This document shows, in pieces, positions 10,301 to 20,936 of a stretch of DNA of 64,000 nucleotides (positions are counted from its first letter, which is position 1; each line of letters opens with the position of its first letter). The position numbers and the translations under genes were made by a program. Below the pieces are notes generated by a model that was given only the letters and a program-made list of their open reading frames with translations, was not told the DNA's origin and did not search any database. Source of the stretch: Fulvimarina uroteuthidis (GTDB lineage Bacteria > Pseudomonadota > Alphaproteobacteria > Rhizobiales > Rhizobiaceae). Location: the NCBI RefSeq assembly GCF_034321785.1, contig NZ_JAXLPB010000002.1, positions 682,001 through 746,000 of the forward strand. Direction: 5' to 3'.

Positions 10301-10927
10301 GGGCGCGTGGGCCAGAACGTCGTTGGTGGCCAGAAGCGGCGTGCGGCAGGCGGCCGCGATCGCGTCGAGACGGGCAAGGCGGCGCTGGTCGAGCCCGTCA
10401 TGGCAAAAGCGCGCGGCCAGCCAGACGTGGCCCGGAAAGGCGGCGTGAAGCGCGGCAAGGGTCCGGCCGAGGGTTTCGAGCCGGTCGTCCGCCTGCGCGC
10501 CTTCGCCGTTCCCGATCTCGCAAGGGGCAAGGACGGCGAGATTGATGTCCTCGCCCCAGGCGAGAAGATCGGCGCGATAAAGCAGGCAGGTGCCCTTTTG
10601 CCCGCGCAGATTTCCAAGGCTGAGCAGGCGGCAGAGCCGGCCCCAGCCGGCGCGATTGCGCGGATAGGCGAGGATGTCGGGCACCTCGTCGGAAAAGACG
10701 AGGCGGGCGCCGGGCGCGAAGGGCAGGCCTTCCTCCTTTGCGACCTGATAGGCGCGGACGACGCCGGCCAGGGTGTTGCGGTCGGCGATGCCGAGGCCCT
10801 TCAACCCCAGGCGATGGGCGGTGACGACCAGTTCCTCCGGCTGGGAGGCGCCGGTGAGGAACGAGAAGCAGCTCGCAACGCCGATTTCGGCAAACGGCGT
10901 CTCGACGCCCGGGCCTCCATCCGTCAT
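7367..10927 (-). CDS. dnaE2: Error-prone DNA polymerase DnaE2 (ImuC)
   Basis: A 1186-residue C-family polymerase without a proofreading domain. An N-terminal PHP domain (residues about 10-220) is followed by the polymerase core. The catalytic Asp cluster P-D-I-D-I-D-F lies near residue 394, and Q-G-R-G-S-A-A-N-S comes shortly before it. An OB-fold region near the C-terminus (V-D-V-S-G-L-V-L-V-R-Q-R-P-G) is also typical. The gene does translesion synthesis in the ImuA-ImuB-DnaE2 mutasome and is the last gene of that cassette; its ATG overlaps the imuB stop (ATGA). The length is slightly above the usual ~1080-1170 because of a C-terminal Asp/Glu/Ala-rich tail. Confidence 0.95.
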   Translation of the reverse strand: MTDGGPGVETPFAEIGVASCFSFLTGASQPEELVVTAHRLGLKGLGIADRNTLAGVVRAYQVAKEEGLPFAPGARLVFSDEVPDILAYPRNRAGWGRLCRLLSLGNLRGQKGTCLLYRADLLAWGEDINLAVLAPCEIGNGEGAQADDRLETLGRTLAALHAAFPGHVWLAARFCHDGLDQRRLARLDAIAAACRTPLLATNDVLAHAPRRRRLADVMTAIREHVPLEAAGRRLAMNAERHLKPGFEIARLFSAYPDALAQANRFFSQLAFDLKSLRYEYPDEALGLSCSPREELRRLAYEGAGWRYPNGVPETVGERIEHELAIIAALEYEPYFLTVRHIVGFARSRGILCQGRGSAANSVVCYCIGVTEVSPERAGLLFERFISPDRREPPDIDIDFEHERREEVIQYIFSHYGHDNAALAATVITYRARSALREVGKAFSLSQDAVAALAGSVWGYGSAEVGAREAKAAGLSMEDRTTAAVLHYAEEISGFPRHLSQHVGGFVITRGRIDETVPILRSSMDGRTIIEWDKDDIDELGILKIDILALGMLSCLRRAFDLLKIHYGREIGLADLSEGQDDPATYAMIQRADTLGVFQIESRAQMTMLPKLRPEKFYDLVIEVAIVRPGPIQGDMVHPYLRRKMGLEKVSYPKPELEAVLGRTLGVPLFQEQAMKIAIVAAGFTPGEADKLRRAMATFRRVGTIHTFRRKMIDGMVARGYEAAFAERCFKQIEGFGEYGFPESHAASFALLVYASCWLKCHYPDVFAASLLNAQPMGFYAPAQIVRDAREHGIAFRPISVNRSSWDQSLEPEAFDPSAISSAHVSMRPAIWSRHAVRLGFRQVKGLSQADMAILIARRGAGYDSVRDVWLRTGLKRAVIERLAEADAFACLGLSRRDALWAVRALDPKGAAERLPLFESAATKDLQAEPDAHLPPMRPGEEVVNDYRFLSLSLKAHPVSFVRGVLAARRVRDNQSLASLRSGTWVDVSGLVLVRQRPGSAKGVIFITIEDETGVANIIVWPKVFEEFRPLVLGARFIRVSGTMQSDRGVIHVVARTIEDLTPLLAPVAAGEEIGREGIARADHVRAPLRHSSNGRKNAMSEDEANAAAFAAGSLAAAICNADEVRRPVDEDARTRAFLKRHGRRAQSAAITPAEAADDGHDGQTGSAGAAGGDPIVAVLPRGRNFH

Positions 10928-12576
10928 GCGAAGAGCCCGTGCATGTACCAGGCGGGAGAACCGGCCGCGGAGCCGGTCGTCAGGACGAAATCCGGATCGA
11001 GATCGCGATCCCGGGCTCCCTCGCGAAACAGCCAGAAATGCCGGCCCGCCTCGTCCTCGATGCGGAAATAGTCGCGCGCCGGGCGGTCCTCGTGCCACCA
11101 TTCGCCGGCGATCCGCTCCGGCCCCTCGGCCTTCCTGACCCGGTAGAGCGCACGGCGCCAGCGAAACGAGATCGGCGCGCCGTCGGGGATCGCGAAGCTC
11201 GCCTCGATCGGCTCGGGCCGCACCAGCATGCGCAGGGGCCGGGGTGCGATGGACGGCGCGTCGGCCGCCTCGCTCGTCCCCTGCCTTGTTCGCGATGGCC
11301 CCTCGCCGCCGTCCGCAGCGCCCAGGACCGGCTGCCAGCCCGCCGCGCGCTCCGGCTGCCAGCTGTCGCGAAGGCAGGGGGCCAGCACGCTCCGGGCGCC
11401 GAGCCGGGCGCCGATCCGGTCGACGAGATGGGCGAAGGCCGCGCCGGTCTCGGCCTTGCCGGACAGATCGGTCTGGAGATCGTCCCAGCGCTCGGTCTCG
11501 TAGACGCACAGCTTGACGAGATCGTAGCCGAAGCCGGCATCGAGCTCGTCGCCGAGGCTCTTCAGCCGCTCCTTGAACAGGCGCGCGACGGTGTCCGGCT
11601 CGCGAACCGGGCGGGCGGCGGCGACCAGAGCGCGGTTGACGACGCCGTCGACGCGAAAGAGCGAGAGTTCCATCGTCCGCGCCCCGATCCCGCGCGCCTG
11701 AAGGTCGCCCTTCATGCGGGCGGCGAGGGCGAGGAGGACCCGGGCGACATCGTCCTCCAGGGTGATCGGTTCGAACAGGCGGCGCTCGGTGATCAGTTGC
11801 GGCACCGGACGGCGCGGCGAGATGGGTCTTTCGGCAAGGCCCGTCGCCTCGTCGAGGACGCGCAGGAGGCCTTTGCCGAAGCGCCGGGCAAGGCCGGCTC
11901 TCGGTTGATCGAGAAGCGAAGCGATGGTCTTCAGGCCGAGCCGGTGCAGGAGGCTCGCCATTTCGGGTTCGAGCCGCAGGACGCTCACGGGAAGCTGCGA
12001 GACCGCGGCGCGCTCCTCGCCCGCCCGTACCACCACCGGCTGCGAGGGAACGCCGATGAGGGCGATGGCCGTGCCCGCCGAGCCGGCGATCGCGGCGCGG
12101 GCGAGAAAGCCCTGGTGGAAAAGCCGCATCAGGAGATCGTCCATCAGGGCGCGCTCGCCGCCGAAAAGATGGGCGCAGCCGGAAATGTCGAGGATCAGAC
12201 CGAAGGGCGGATCGAGGGCGACGAGGGGCGTGTAGCGATCGCACCAGTCGGCGATGGCCGCAAGAAGCCGGCGATCTTCCGACGGTTCGGCAAGAAGGGT
12301 CTCGAGGCCGGGAAACCGCGCCCGCGCCTCCGACAGCCCGGCGCCCGTCGCAAGACCCTGCGCCTCCGCGCGCTCGCAGACAGCGGTGATCCGGTTGGCG
12401 TTCGCCGCGCTCTGGTAGAGCGCGAGCGGAAGCATCCGCGCCTCAGCCGGCGCGTCGGAACGCCAGGTGCGCCCCAGCCGGTCGCGGATGATCCGGTCTG
12501 TCGGAAGCTTCGGCATGGCGAGCGCCAGGAAGCGATCCTGCGTGCGGCCATGCTGCGAGGCGGAACGAGCGGTCAT
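10924..12576 (-). CDS. imuB: ImuB, Y-family polymerase-like mutasome protein
   Basis: A 550-residue member of the DinP/UmuC superfamily. The palm region (L-D-I-S-G-C-A-H-L-F-G-G-E at about 135-150) and the helix-hairpin-helix part (L-x-x-L-G-L-K-T-I-A-S-L-L) are present. ImuB proteins are catalytically inactive and act as the hub that brings DnaE2 and ImuA to the sliding clamp; this is family knowledge, and I did not verify every active-site position. The Met-Thr-Ala-Arg start at 12576 was preferred to a longer form because upstream residues are not family-like. It overlaps imuA by about 130 bases and dnaE2 by four. Confidence 0.92.
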   Translation of the reverse strand: MTARSASQHGRTQDRFLALAMPKLPTDRIIRDRLGRTWRSDAPAEARMLPLALYQSAANANRITAVCERAEAQGLATGAGLSEARARFPGLETLLAEPSEDRRLLAAIADWCDRYTPLVALDPPFGLILDISGCAHLFGGERALMDDLLMRLFHQGFLARAAIAGSAGTAIALIGVPSQPVVVRAGEERAAVSQLPVSVLRLEPEMASLLHRLGLKTIASLLDQPRAGLARRFGKGLLRVLDEATGLAERPISPRRPVPQLITERRLFEPITLEDDVARVLLALAARMKGDLQARGIGARTMELSLFRVDGVVNRALVAAARPVREPDTVARLFKERLKSLGDELDAGFGYDLVKLCVYETERWDDLQTDLSGKAETGAAFAHLVDRIGARLGARSVLAPCLRDSWQPERAAGWQPVLGAADGGEGPSRTRQGTSEAADAPSIAPRPLRMLVRPEPIEASFAIPDGAPISFRWRRALYRVRKAEGPERIAGEWWHEDRPARDYFRIEDEAGRHFWLFREGARDRDLDPDFVLTTGSAAGSPAWYMHGLFA

Positions 12577-13528
12577 GGGAACTCCAGACGAGATCGATCC
12601 GGCCGGTGCGGGCGGATCGATTCTTTTCGATGGAAAGAGGGAAGACGGGTGCGCCGACGAGCCGGCGCTGATCGGCAAGATCGGCGACGGGACGCGCCTG
12701 GGCCGGCCCGATCCGCAGCCTCAAGGGGGCGGCGGTCGACTGCGCCTCGGCGCTCTGGCGCACGAGAAGAAGCGGTACGCCGGCCTTGTGGGCGCGCACA
12801 TGCAGGCGGCGGGTGCCTTCGAGGCCGAGCTGGCGCGGATTGCCCCGCGCCTCCAGAACGACGAGGGCCAGCGCCTTGCAGGCGGCCGCTTCCTCCGCCG
12901 CCCAGATCGCATCGTCCAGCCTGCGGGCGCAGACGAGGGTCATCGCGCCGGAGGGCACCGAGAATGCGGCAAAGCCGAGAGGATAGGGCAGGCCCGCCTC
13001 GTGGATCGCCGGTCGTTCGCTGATCCACAGGACGGGACGGTCCCGGGACGCGCCGAACCGTGCGGCGAGCGCCATGGCAAAGCCTGCCAGACTGCCGCCG
13101 TCGCGGGCCTCGTCGCCGTGAAGTTCGGCAAGGCCGCCCGCCGGAAAGCCGCCGCCGAGCGCCGCATCGACGGCGGCGTCGCCAAGGGAGATCGCTTCGT
13201 GCGGGGTGCACCGACGATCCTGGCGGACACGGCCCATACCGGAAACAGGCCCGGAGCTAGGAAAATCGTCTTCCCCCGTGCCGGGTTCTTCGGGGCCGTG
13301 CCCCGGTGATGCAGCCGACTGCCCGGCGCCCTTCGGTTTCGCGCCGGCATCGCCGGTTCCATCGCGAAACCAGGTCGCCGGCTTTTCCTCGATGCGCGCG
13401 ATCTGCGATCGCAGACTTTCGAGCAGGGTTGATTTCGTGTCGATATGACACGAATATAACGATTTTCCCGAGTCTTGACGTGTGATGCGCGCCGGCCCCG
13501 AAGGCAGGGACGAAATGTTGGCAGACAT
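12443..13528 (-). CDS. imuA: ImuA, RecA/SulA-like mutasome protein
   Basis: A 361-residue protein whose residues about 110-290 match ImuA: A-A-L-G-G-G-F-P-A-G-G-L-A-E-L-H-G in place of a canonical Walker A, then P-V-L-W-I and the D-D-A-I-W-A-A-E-E segment. In Caulobacter and Mycobacterium-type cassettes ImuA works with ImuB and DnaE2 in damage-induced mutagenesis. The ATG at 13528 is preceded by AAGGAGG at ideal spacing. The frame stays open 134 bases into imuB, so the two coding regions overlap heavily; the last ~40 residues are low complexity and may be dispensable. A LexA box lies 60 bases upstream. Confidence 0.88.
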   Translation of the reverse strand: MSANISSLPSGPARITRQDSGKSLYSCHIDTKSTLLESLRSQIARIEEKPATWFRDGTGDAGAKPKGAGQSAASPGHGPEEPGTGEDDFPSSGPVSGMGRVRQDRRCTPHEAISLGDAAVDAALGGGFPAGGLAELHGDEARDGGSLAGFAMALAARFGASRDRPVLWISERPAIHEAGLPYPLGFAAFSVPSGAMTLVCARRLDDAIWAAEEAAACKALALVVLEARGNPRQLGLEGTRRLHVRAHKAGVPLLLVRQSAEAQSTAAPLRLRIGPAQARPVADLADQRRLVGAPVFPLSIEKNRSARTGRIDLVWSSHDRSFRLAAWPHAGSLPGARHAEASDRPDHPRPAGAHLAFRRAG

Positions 13529-13588
13529 GACATCCTCCTTCCGCCACCCGAAGCAGGGTGGCCGGTGCAGCGACTCGAGCTCTCTATC

Positions 13589-13603
13589 GTTCCCGATATG
13601 TTC
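13589..13603 (-). promoter_or_regulatory. LexA (SOS) box of the imuA operon
   Basis: The sequence GTTC-CCGATAT-GTTC is an exact match to the alphaproteobacterial LexA operator GTTC-N7-GTTC. It lies 60 bases upstream of the imuA start. This fits damage-inducible control of imuA-imuB-dnaE2. The rest of 13529-13988 shows no gene. Confidence 0.88.
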
Positions 13604-13988
13604 CTATGGATTCCAGAGGCAACCGCAAGAGTCAAGAATGCCTATCATGTGCATAAATTCCTCTCATGCGCTTCCGGTCGCGCAGGCCGGGAACGGGACG
13701 GACGATTGCGATCTCGATGAAGCTCTTCGGCGTTCGGATCCGCGATCGCGCCGCGCGAGCCCTTGTCGGCCCGAATTGCGCGGCACGGAGCGGACTGCGG
13801 GAGATCCGCCGCGGGCGTGTCGTCCCGGCCCGTTCCCTGCCCGTCCCCGATGGCGGAGAGGGATCTTGGCGTTTCGTTTCCGCCTGTAAATTCTGGCGCT
13901 TGCGGGGTCGATAGCCTGTCGAAGGGCGTGGTCGCCGCTAGGTCTTGCGGTATCACCCCATGGGAACGAAGCAGCCGGGACAATTGCC

Positions 13989-16028
<2,040 letters not shown>

Positions 16029-16055
16029 GGGCGCCTGAGACCTTGGTCGGCCCGG

Positions 16056-16535
16056 CTATTTGACGGGGCCGAGCTGCGCCTTGGTGGCGCTGCGCAACTG
16101 GAGCGGAACGACCTCGAAGACGTCGTTCGGCGTGCCGGCGGCCGCCCAGACGCTGGCGAAGCGGAACAGGTCCTCGTCCATATAGGTGGCGATCTCCCGG
16201 GTCGCGCCGAAGGGCGAGACGCCGCCGATGGCGAACCCGGTGGCCTCGCGCACGAAATCGGCATCGGGCCGGGTGAGCGTTTCGCCGAGAAGCGCGCCGA
16301 CCGTGGCTTCGTCGACCCGGTTGTCGCCGGAGACGAGCAGCAGATAGGGCTTGCCGCTGTCCCTGCCCTTGAAGACCAGGGACTTCACGATTTCCCCGAC
16401 CGAGACGGAGAGCGCCTTCGCGGCGTCTTCGGCCGAGCGCGCGGTCGCTTCGGTGTGGATGATTTTGGCCTTGATGCCCTTCGACTGGGCATCGGCCACA
16501 ACGCGCATGACGGCTGGATGGGGGGCGTCGGTCAT
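16056..16535 (-). CDS. YbaK/EbsC-type aminoacyl-tRNA deacylase
   Basis: A 159-residue protein of the YbaK/ProX fold. The lysine-containing I-V-K-S-L-V-F-K segment near residue 53 and the G-G-V-S-P-F-G motif near residue 110 are characteristic. Members hydrolyse mischarged aminoacyl-tRNA in trans, for example Cys-tRNA-Pro. The specificity cannot be read from the sequence. The ATG at 16535 is preceded by AGGAG and gives the normal family length. It converges with the DUF255 gene, 27 bases apart. Confidence 0.85.
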   Translation of the reverse strand: MTDAPHPAVMRVVADAQSKGIKAKIIHTEATARSAEDAAKALSVSVGEIVKSLVFKGRDSGKPYLLLVSGDNRVDEATVGALLGETLTRPDADFVREATGFAIGGVSPFGATREIATYMDEDLFRFASVWAAAGTPNDVFEVVPLQLRSATKAQLGPVK

Positions 16536-16647
16536 GGGGCTCCTCTGTGGCGGTTGGCGCGGGTCGCATGTCCAGATGGACCCGGACGCCGGGCCGGTCA
16601 ACGGCCGGTGATCTTCACGTCCACGAAACGACCGGCAGCGGACACGA

Positions 16648-16684
16648 AAAGGCCCGCCGGCTTTGCGAAAGCGGGCGGGCCTTT
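16648..16684 (-). terminator. Intrinsic terminator behind rho
   Basis: An 11-base-pair perfect stem (AAAGGCCCGCC with its complement) encloses a 15-base loop. On the minus strand the hairpin is followed by a short T run (CCTTTTCG). It lies 40 bases after the rho stop and before the YbaK-type gene. Confidence 0.75.
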
Positions 16685-16724
16685 CCGGTCCCGTTGCGCA
16701 ACGATGCGCAAGGAGCCGCGTCGA

Positions 16725-17984
16725 TCAGGTGTTCATCTGGTCGAAGAAATCGGCGTTGGTCTTGGTCTGCTTGAGCTTGTCGTTGAGGAATTCGATCGCG
16801 TCGGTCGTGCCCATCTGCGACAGGATGCGGCGAAGCACGAAGATCTTCTGGAGATCGGACTTCTGGATGAGAAGGTCTTCCTTGCGCGTGCCGGACTTCA
16901 GGATGTCCATGGCCGGATAGGTGCGCTTGTCGGCGACCTTGCGGTCGAGCACGATCTCCGAATTGCCGGTGCCCTTGAACTCCTCGAAGATGACTTCGTC
17001 CATGCGCGAGCCGGTGTCGATGAGAGCCGTCGCGATGATGGTGAGGGACCCGCCTTCCTCGATATTGCGGGCCGCACCGAAGAAGCGCTTCGGGCGCTGG
17101 AGCGCGTTGGCGTCGACGCCGCCGGTCAGCACCTTGCCCGAGGAGGGAACGGTGGTGTTGTAGGCCCGGCCGAGGCGGGTGATGGAATCGAGGAGGATGA
17201 CCACGTCCCGGCCATGCTCGACGAGGCGCTTGGCCTTCTCGATGACCATCTCGGCGACCGCGACATGGCGCTGGGCCGGTTCGTCGAAGGTGGAGGAGAC
17301 GACCTCGCCCTTCACCGAGCGCTGCATGTCGGTCACCTCTTCCGGCCGCTCGTCGATGAGCAGGACGATGAGATAGCATTCGGGATGGTTGGCGGTGATC
17401 GAATGGGCGATGTTCTGCAGCAGAACGGTCTTGCCGGTGCGGGGCGGTGCGACGATGAGGCCGCGCTGGCCCTTGCCGAGGGGAGCGACGAGATCGATGA
17501 CGCGGCCCGACATGTCCTTCTTCACGGCACCCTCGGGCAGCTCCATCTTGAAGCGTTCGTCGGGGTAGAGCGGCGTCAGATTGTCGAAATGGCTCTTGTG
17601 CTTGATCTTCTCGGGATCGTCGAAATTGATCGTGTTGACCTTGAGGAGGGCGAAGTAGCGCTCGCCCTCCTTGGGGGAGCGGATCGGACCTTCGACCGTA
17701 TCGCCGGTCTTCAGCTGGAACTTCCGGATCTGCGAGGGCGAGACATAGATGTCGTCGGGCCCGGGAAGATAGTTGGCGTCGGGCGAGCGCAGGAAGGCGA
17801 ACCCGTCCTGCAGGATCTCGACGACGCCTTCGCCGACGATCTCGGTATCCTGGGAGGCAAGCTGCTTCAGGATCGCGAACATCAACTCCTGCTTGCGCAG
17901 GACCGAGGCGTTTTCGACCTCGTTCTCCTCCGCAAAGGCGATGAGTTCAGGCGCGCTTTTGTTCTTCAGGTCTTGGAGTTTCAT
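16725..17984 (-). CDS. rho: Transcription termination factor Rho
   Basis: A 419-residue hexameric RNA helicase/ATPase. The N-terminal Rho-N and cold-shock-like RNA-binding domains (1-125, with G-F-A-F-L-R-S-P) are followed by the ATPase. The Walker A is P-P-R-T-G-K-T near residue 178, the Walker B region is V-V-I-L-L-D-S near 262, and the R-N-I-E-E-G-G-S-L-T segment is conserved. Length and motifs are normal. A long 5' region of about 800 bases without a gene precedes it; many rho genes have autoregulated leaders, but I see no specific element here. Confidence 0.98.
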   Translation of the reverse strand: MKLQDLKNKSAPELIAFAEENEVENASVLRKQELMFAILKQLASQDTEIVGEGVVEILQDGFAFLRSPDANYLPGPDDIYVSPSQIRKFQLKTGDTVEGPIRSPKEGERYFALLKVNTINFDDPEKIKHKSHFDNLTPLYPDERFKMELPEGAVKKDMSGRVIDLVAPLGKGQRGLIVAPPRTGKTVLLQNIAHSITANHPECYLIVLLIDERPEEVTDMQRSVKGEVVSSTFDEPAQRHVAVAEMVIEKAKRLVEHGRDVVILLDSITRLGRAYNTTVPSSGKVLTGGVDANALQRPKRFFGAARNIEEGGSLTIIATALIDTGSRMDEVIFEEFKGTGNSEIVLDRKVADKRTYPAMDILKSGTRKEDLLIQKSDLQKIFVLRRILSQMGTTDAIEFLNDKLKQTKTNADFFDQMNT

Positions 17985-18787
17985 GGGTCTACGTCGAACT
18001 GTCTTGGGGGTGATGGGTGCGCAGTGACGGCGGGAACCGATCGAAAGCGACCAGGATCGATTGGCCGAACAGCAAATTTTGCGAGGGACGCGCGCCGGCC
18101 GGGATGCCGAGCAGCGGTCGGGTCAGATCTCGAAGGACATTCGAAAGCGGCCAAGGCGGGGAGGGGAACGCAGAACCGTACGGTCGATCCGGCGCGAAAA
18201 GAGATTTCAGTACCGATATAGCTGTCGCAGCGCAGTGAAGCAAGAGGCGGGGGACGCAGGGCCCGGCATGTCCGGGCTGCAGGGGCGGCCGCGCGATCGG
18301 TGGCTCGGCCGAAGCGGATGCCGGTGCGCGGCGCGAAGGGCGATCGGTGGGTGCCTCACCCTTGGGCGGGGCATGGCGGTCAGAGCAACCGAACGGGGTC
18401 AACCGGCTCCCGCCCAAGGTCGGCCAGACCGCCAGGGCGGCCCGTTCCAGCCTGCCTGCGACCCCAAATGACCAATGGATTCAAGATGCAACAGGGGGTG
18501 GGCACGGGCCGCGCCGGGGCGGCTTCGCGCTTGCCGCCCCTTCATCGGTCATTCATATTCGCTTGTGCAGGGTGAGACAGACCTATGACGACGATCGCAC
18601 AGGGCGGGCGGCGGAACGGCGTGGTGGGCTTTGGGTCCTCACATTCCGGACATCGCCGATTGCCAAAGGACGAGTGTCGAACATATGGCCCTCGATAGTC
18701 TTGCAAGGCCTGTTTCAAACGACCGGCCTTTTCTCATCATCAGGTCGCATCCGGCCCCAGCGCCATCTTGAAAAAGGTCTTCGTACC
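17985..18787. other. Long intergenic region, no gene seen
   Basis: About 800 bases between the divergent rho and glycine-zipper lipoprotein genes. Open frames here have antisense-like composition and no good start. The promoter and leader of rho must lie in the first part. No RNA gene or riboswitch was recognised. Confidence 0.4.
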
Positions 18788-18997
18788 ATGAACACTCGCA
18801 TGATCCTCACGGCGACAGTCGCGATCGCACTCGCCACGTCCGTCGGCTGCAGCCGCACCCAGCGCACGCTCGCCGGAGCCGGTATCGGCGGCGCCTCCGG
18901 TGCCGTGATCGGCAACGCGGTCGCCGGCAATGGCGGCGCGCTTGTCGGCGGCCTGGCCGGTGGTGCCACCGGCGCCTATGTCGGCCGCAACTACTAG
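18788..18997 (+). CDS. Glycine-zipper small lipoprotein
   Basis: A 69-residue protein with a signal peptide ending in a lipobox-like V-G-C (Cys21) and a glycine-zipper core (repeats of G-x-x-G such as A-G-I-G-G-A-S-G and V-G-G-L-A-G-G) at about 32-65. Such small outer-membrane lipoproteins resemble the N-terminal part of the OmpA-type lipoprotein at 20271-20936. The function is unknown. It is followed by a strong terminator, so it is a single-gene transcript. Start chosen at the ATG that creates the signal peptide. Confidence 0.75.
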   Translation: MNTRMILTATVAIALATSVGCSRTQRTLAGAGIGGASGAVIGNAVAGNGGALVGGLAGGATGAYVGRNY

Positions 18998-19029
18998 GCC
19001 GGCAGCGGGACGCTCCGCGAAATCACGAT

Positions 19030-19068
19030 GAAAAAGCCGGAGCCGCACGACGCGGCTCCGGCTTTTTT
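19030..19068 (+). terminator. Strong bidirectional intrinsic terminator
   Basis: A perfect stem (arm AAAAAGCCGGAGCCGC, then a short loop and its complement) with six Ts on the plus side and five on the minus side. It separates the glycine-zipper lipoprotein gene from the convergent porin gene. Confidence 0.9.
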
Positions 19069-19130
19069 GTGCAATGGGGCAGGACGGGCGGCCGTGCTTC
19101 TGGGCGGGAGCCGCCATGGGTGGGCGACGA

Positions 19131-19958
19131 TCAGTTCGCGCGGGCGAGCTTGCGCAGGGCCTTGAGGCCCGTGGTGAAGGACAGGGTTCCGACGATCGTC
19201 GCATCGCACTTGAAGGTGTCCGTGCACTGGGTCGAGGCGTCGAGATCGGTGTCGTGATAGCGAACGTCGAAGGAGAACGCATCCTCGAACGTGTAGGTGA
19301 CGCCCGCATCCCAGACGAGGTGCCGGTCGAAAAGGCCCTTGTCGAAATCCTGATAGCCGACCGAACCGGAGAAGGCGAAATCCCTCGGCAGCGGAACGGA
19401 GAGATTGGCCTTGTAGAAATAGCCGGTTTCCCGGTCGTCGCCGAAATAGTTCGGCGCGTAGGCGAAGGTCGCGCCGACGGTGGCGATGTCGTCGAAATCG
19501 TAGGACGCGGTCGAGAACACCTCGGGATAGTTGAGTTCGTCCGCATCAAGATAGAAATAGTAATAGGCGGTGACGTCGAACGACCAGTTCCCGAATGTCG
19601 GGCGGTAGGCGACGTAGGGGTCGAATTCCGTATCGGGCTTGGGTGAGCCGAAATTCACGTTCGAGGTGAAGAAGCCGGCGTGAAAATCATAGAGCGAGGC
19701 GTCGAGTACACCCTGAAGCGCCGGTTCGCGGTCGGTTTGCGAAAATCCGCGCAGCGACACGTAGTCGGTCAGTGCGCTGACCGTCAGATTGACGTCGAAC
19801 GGGCTTTCTTCGATGTCCATGCCGGGATTGGCCGTCGCCGCGGGAATGGTCGGCGTTTCCGCATCCGCCGTCTGAGCCGCCGCCGGAGCGAGCGCGGTGA
19901 GAAGCACGCTTGTGGCAAGGAAGGCTGCGAGACTGGCCGAGGTGAAACGCTTGATCAT
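19131..19958 (-). CDS. TorF-family putative porin
   Basis: A 275-residue outer-membrane protein. It has a clean signal peptide (cleavage after A-A-A-Q, about residue 30) and then alternating aromatic beta-strand pattern. The family start S-A-L-T-D-Y-V-S-L-R-G-F-S-Q-T and the later D-P-Y-V-A-Y-R-P-T match the TIGR02001/TorF conserved outer-membrane family. Transported substrate is not known. The start at 19958 was chosen as it places the signal peptide at the N-terminus; longer forms extend into the upstream region. It ends just before a shared terminator. Confidence 0.82.
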   Translation of the reverse strand: MIKRFTSASLAAFLATSVLLTALAPAAAQTADAETPTIPAATANPGMDIEESPFDVNLTVSALTDYVSLRGFSQTDREPALQGVLDASLYDFHAGFFTSNVNFGSPKPDTEFDPYVAYRPTFGNWSFDVTAYYYFYLDADELNYPEVFSTASYDFDDIATVGATFAYAPNYFGDDRETGYFYKANLSVPLPRDFAFSGSVGYQDFDKGLFDRHLVWDAGVTYTFEDAFSFDVRYHDTDLDASTQCTDTFKCDATIVGTLSFTTGLKALRKLARAN

Positions 19959-20270
19959 GTTGGAATGGCTCCGGGCGACAGGGATGGTTCCAAGACAAGA
20001 CCCGATCGGGGGAACGATGGTAAACCCCTGCCATGACAACCATCCATGGATGCGTTGCCTGAATGACACAGAACCTGTGCTGTATCGGCAACTTGACAGT
20101 TGTCGGGCCGAACCCGAGCGCTCGCGCAGGCGCCACACGGCATCCGCGCGAAGATATGCCCGCCATCCGCCCGCCGACCCGGTTGCGGAACCGGGTCGGT
20201 CGCTTCAAGCTCTTTGAATACCCACCGGACGGACCGAAAACCGGATCCGTTTGTCGGCCCGTCCGATTCT
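19959..20270. other. Intergenic, no gene seen
   Basis: About 310 bases between two minus-strand genes. It must hold the promoter of the porin gene. No open frame with a plausible start and composition, and no clear hairpin terminator, was found. Confidence 0.35.
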
Positions 20271-20936
20271 TCAGCGGGCCGAGAGCGGTGAGATCTGGAC
20301 CTCGACGCGGCGGTTTCGGGCGCGGCCGGCTTCCGTGCCATTGTCGGCGATCGGCTGGCTTTCGCCGTAGCCCTGGGTGTTGAGGCGGTTCGGATTGACG
20401 CCGCGGCTCGCCAGATATTGGCTGACCGAGGATGCGCGCTGCTGGGAAAGCTGCAGATTGTAGCCGTCGCCGCCCTGGCTGTCCGTATGGCCGTAGACGT
20501 TGACGATGGTTTCGTCGAACTTCTGCAGGACGAGGGCGACCGAGTTCAGGGTCTGGTAGAAGCCCGGCAGGATCTGCGCCTGGTCGGACGGGAATGTGAC
20601 GTTCGAAGGCATGTTGAGGATGATCTTGTCGCCGACGCGGGTGACCGAGACGCCGGTGCCCTGCAGCTGCTGGCGCAGCTGGGCTTCCTGATTGTCCATG
20701 TAGGCACCGATGCCCGCACCGGCGAGGCCGCCGATGCCGGCGCCGATCAGGGCCGCCGTGGATTCGTCCGACCCGGTGGCCCGGGCCACGAGATAGCCGC
20801 CGGCAGCGCCGAGGCCGGTTCCGAGACCGGCACCGCCGAGCGTGTTCGAGATTCTCTGCTCGCCGGTATAGGGATCGGTCGTGCAGCCGGCGAAGGCGAC
20901 GGACAGGCAGAGAAGGACGGCGATCTTTCTGATCAT
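20271..20936 (-). CDS. OmpA-family lipoprotein with glycine zipper (YiaD-like)
   Basis: A 221-residue lipoprotein. The lipobox is F-A-G-C (Cys18). Residues about 34-85 form a glycine-zipper segment (G-G-A-G-L-G-T-G-L-G-A-A-G-G), and residues about 105-221 an OmpA C-terminal domain with the peptidoglycan-binding pattern G-H-T-D-S-Q-G and N-L-x-L-S-x-x-R-A-x-S-V. It should tether the outer membrane to peptidoglycan. It is monocistronic and reads away from the GTA cluster. Confidence in the family is high; the physiological role is inferred. Confidence 0.9.
   Translation of the reverse strand: MIRKIAVLLCLSVAFAGCTTDPYTGEQRISNTLGGAGLGTGLGAAGGYLVARATGSDESTAALIGAGIGGLAGAGIGAYMDNQEAQLRQQLQGTGVSVTRVGDKIILNMPSNVTFPSDQAQILPGFYQTLNSVALVLQKFDETIVNVYGHTDSQGGDGYNLQLSQQRASSVSQYLASRGVNPNRLNTQGYGESQPIADNGTEAGRARNRRVEVQISPLSAR

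Noticed and set aside
13604..13988. Small frames between the LexA box and the DUF255 gene
   Set aside because: They overlap one another on both strands and have no ribosome site or conserved look.
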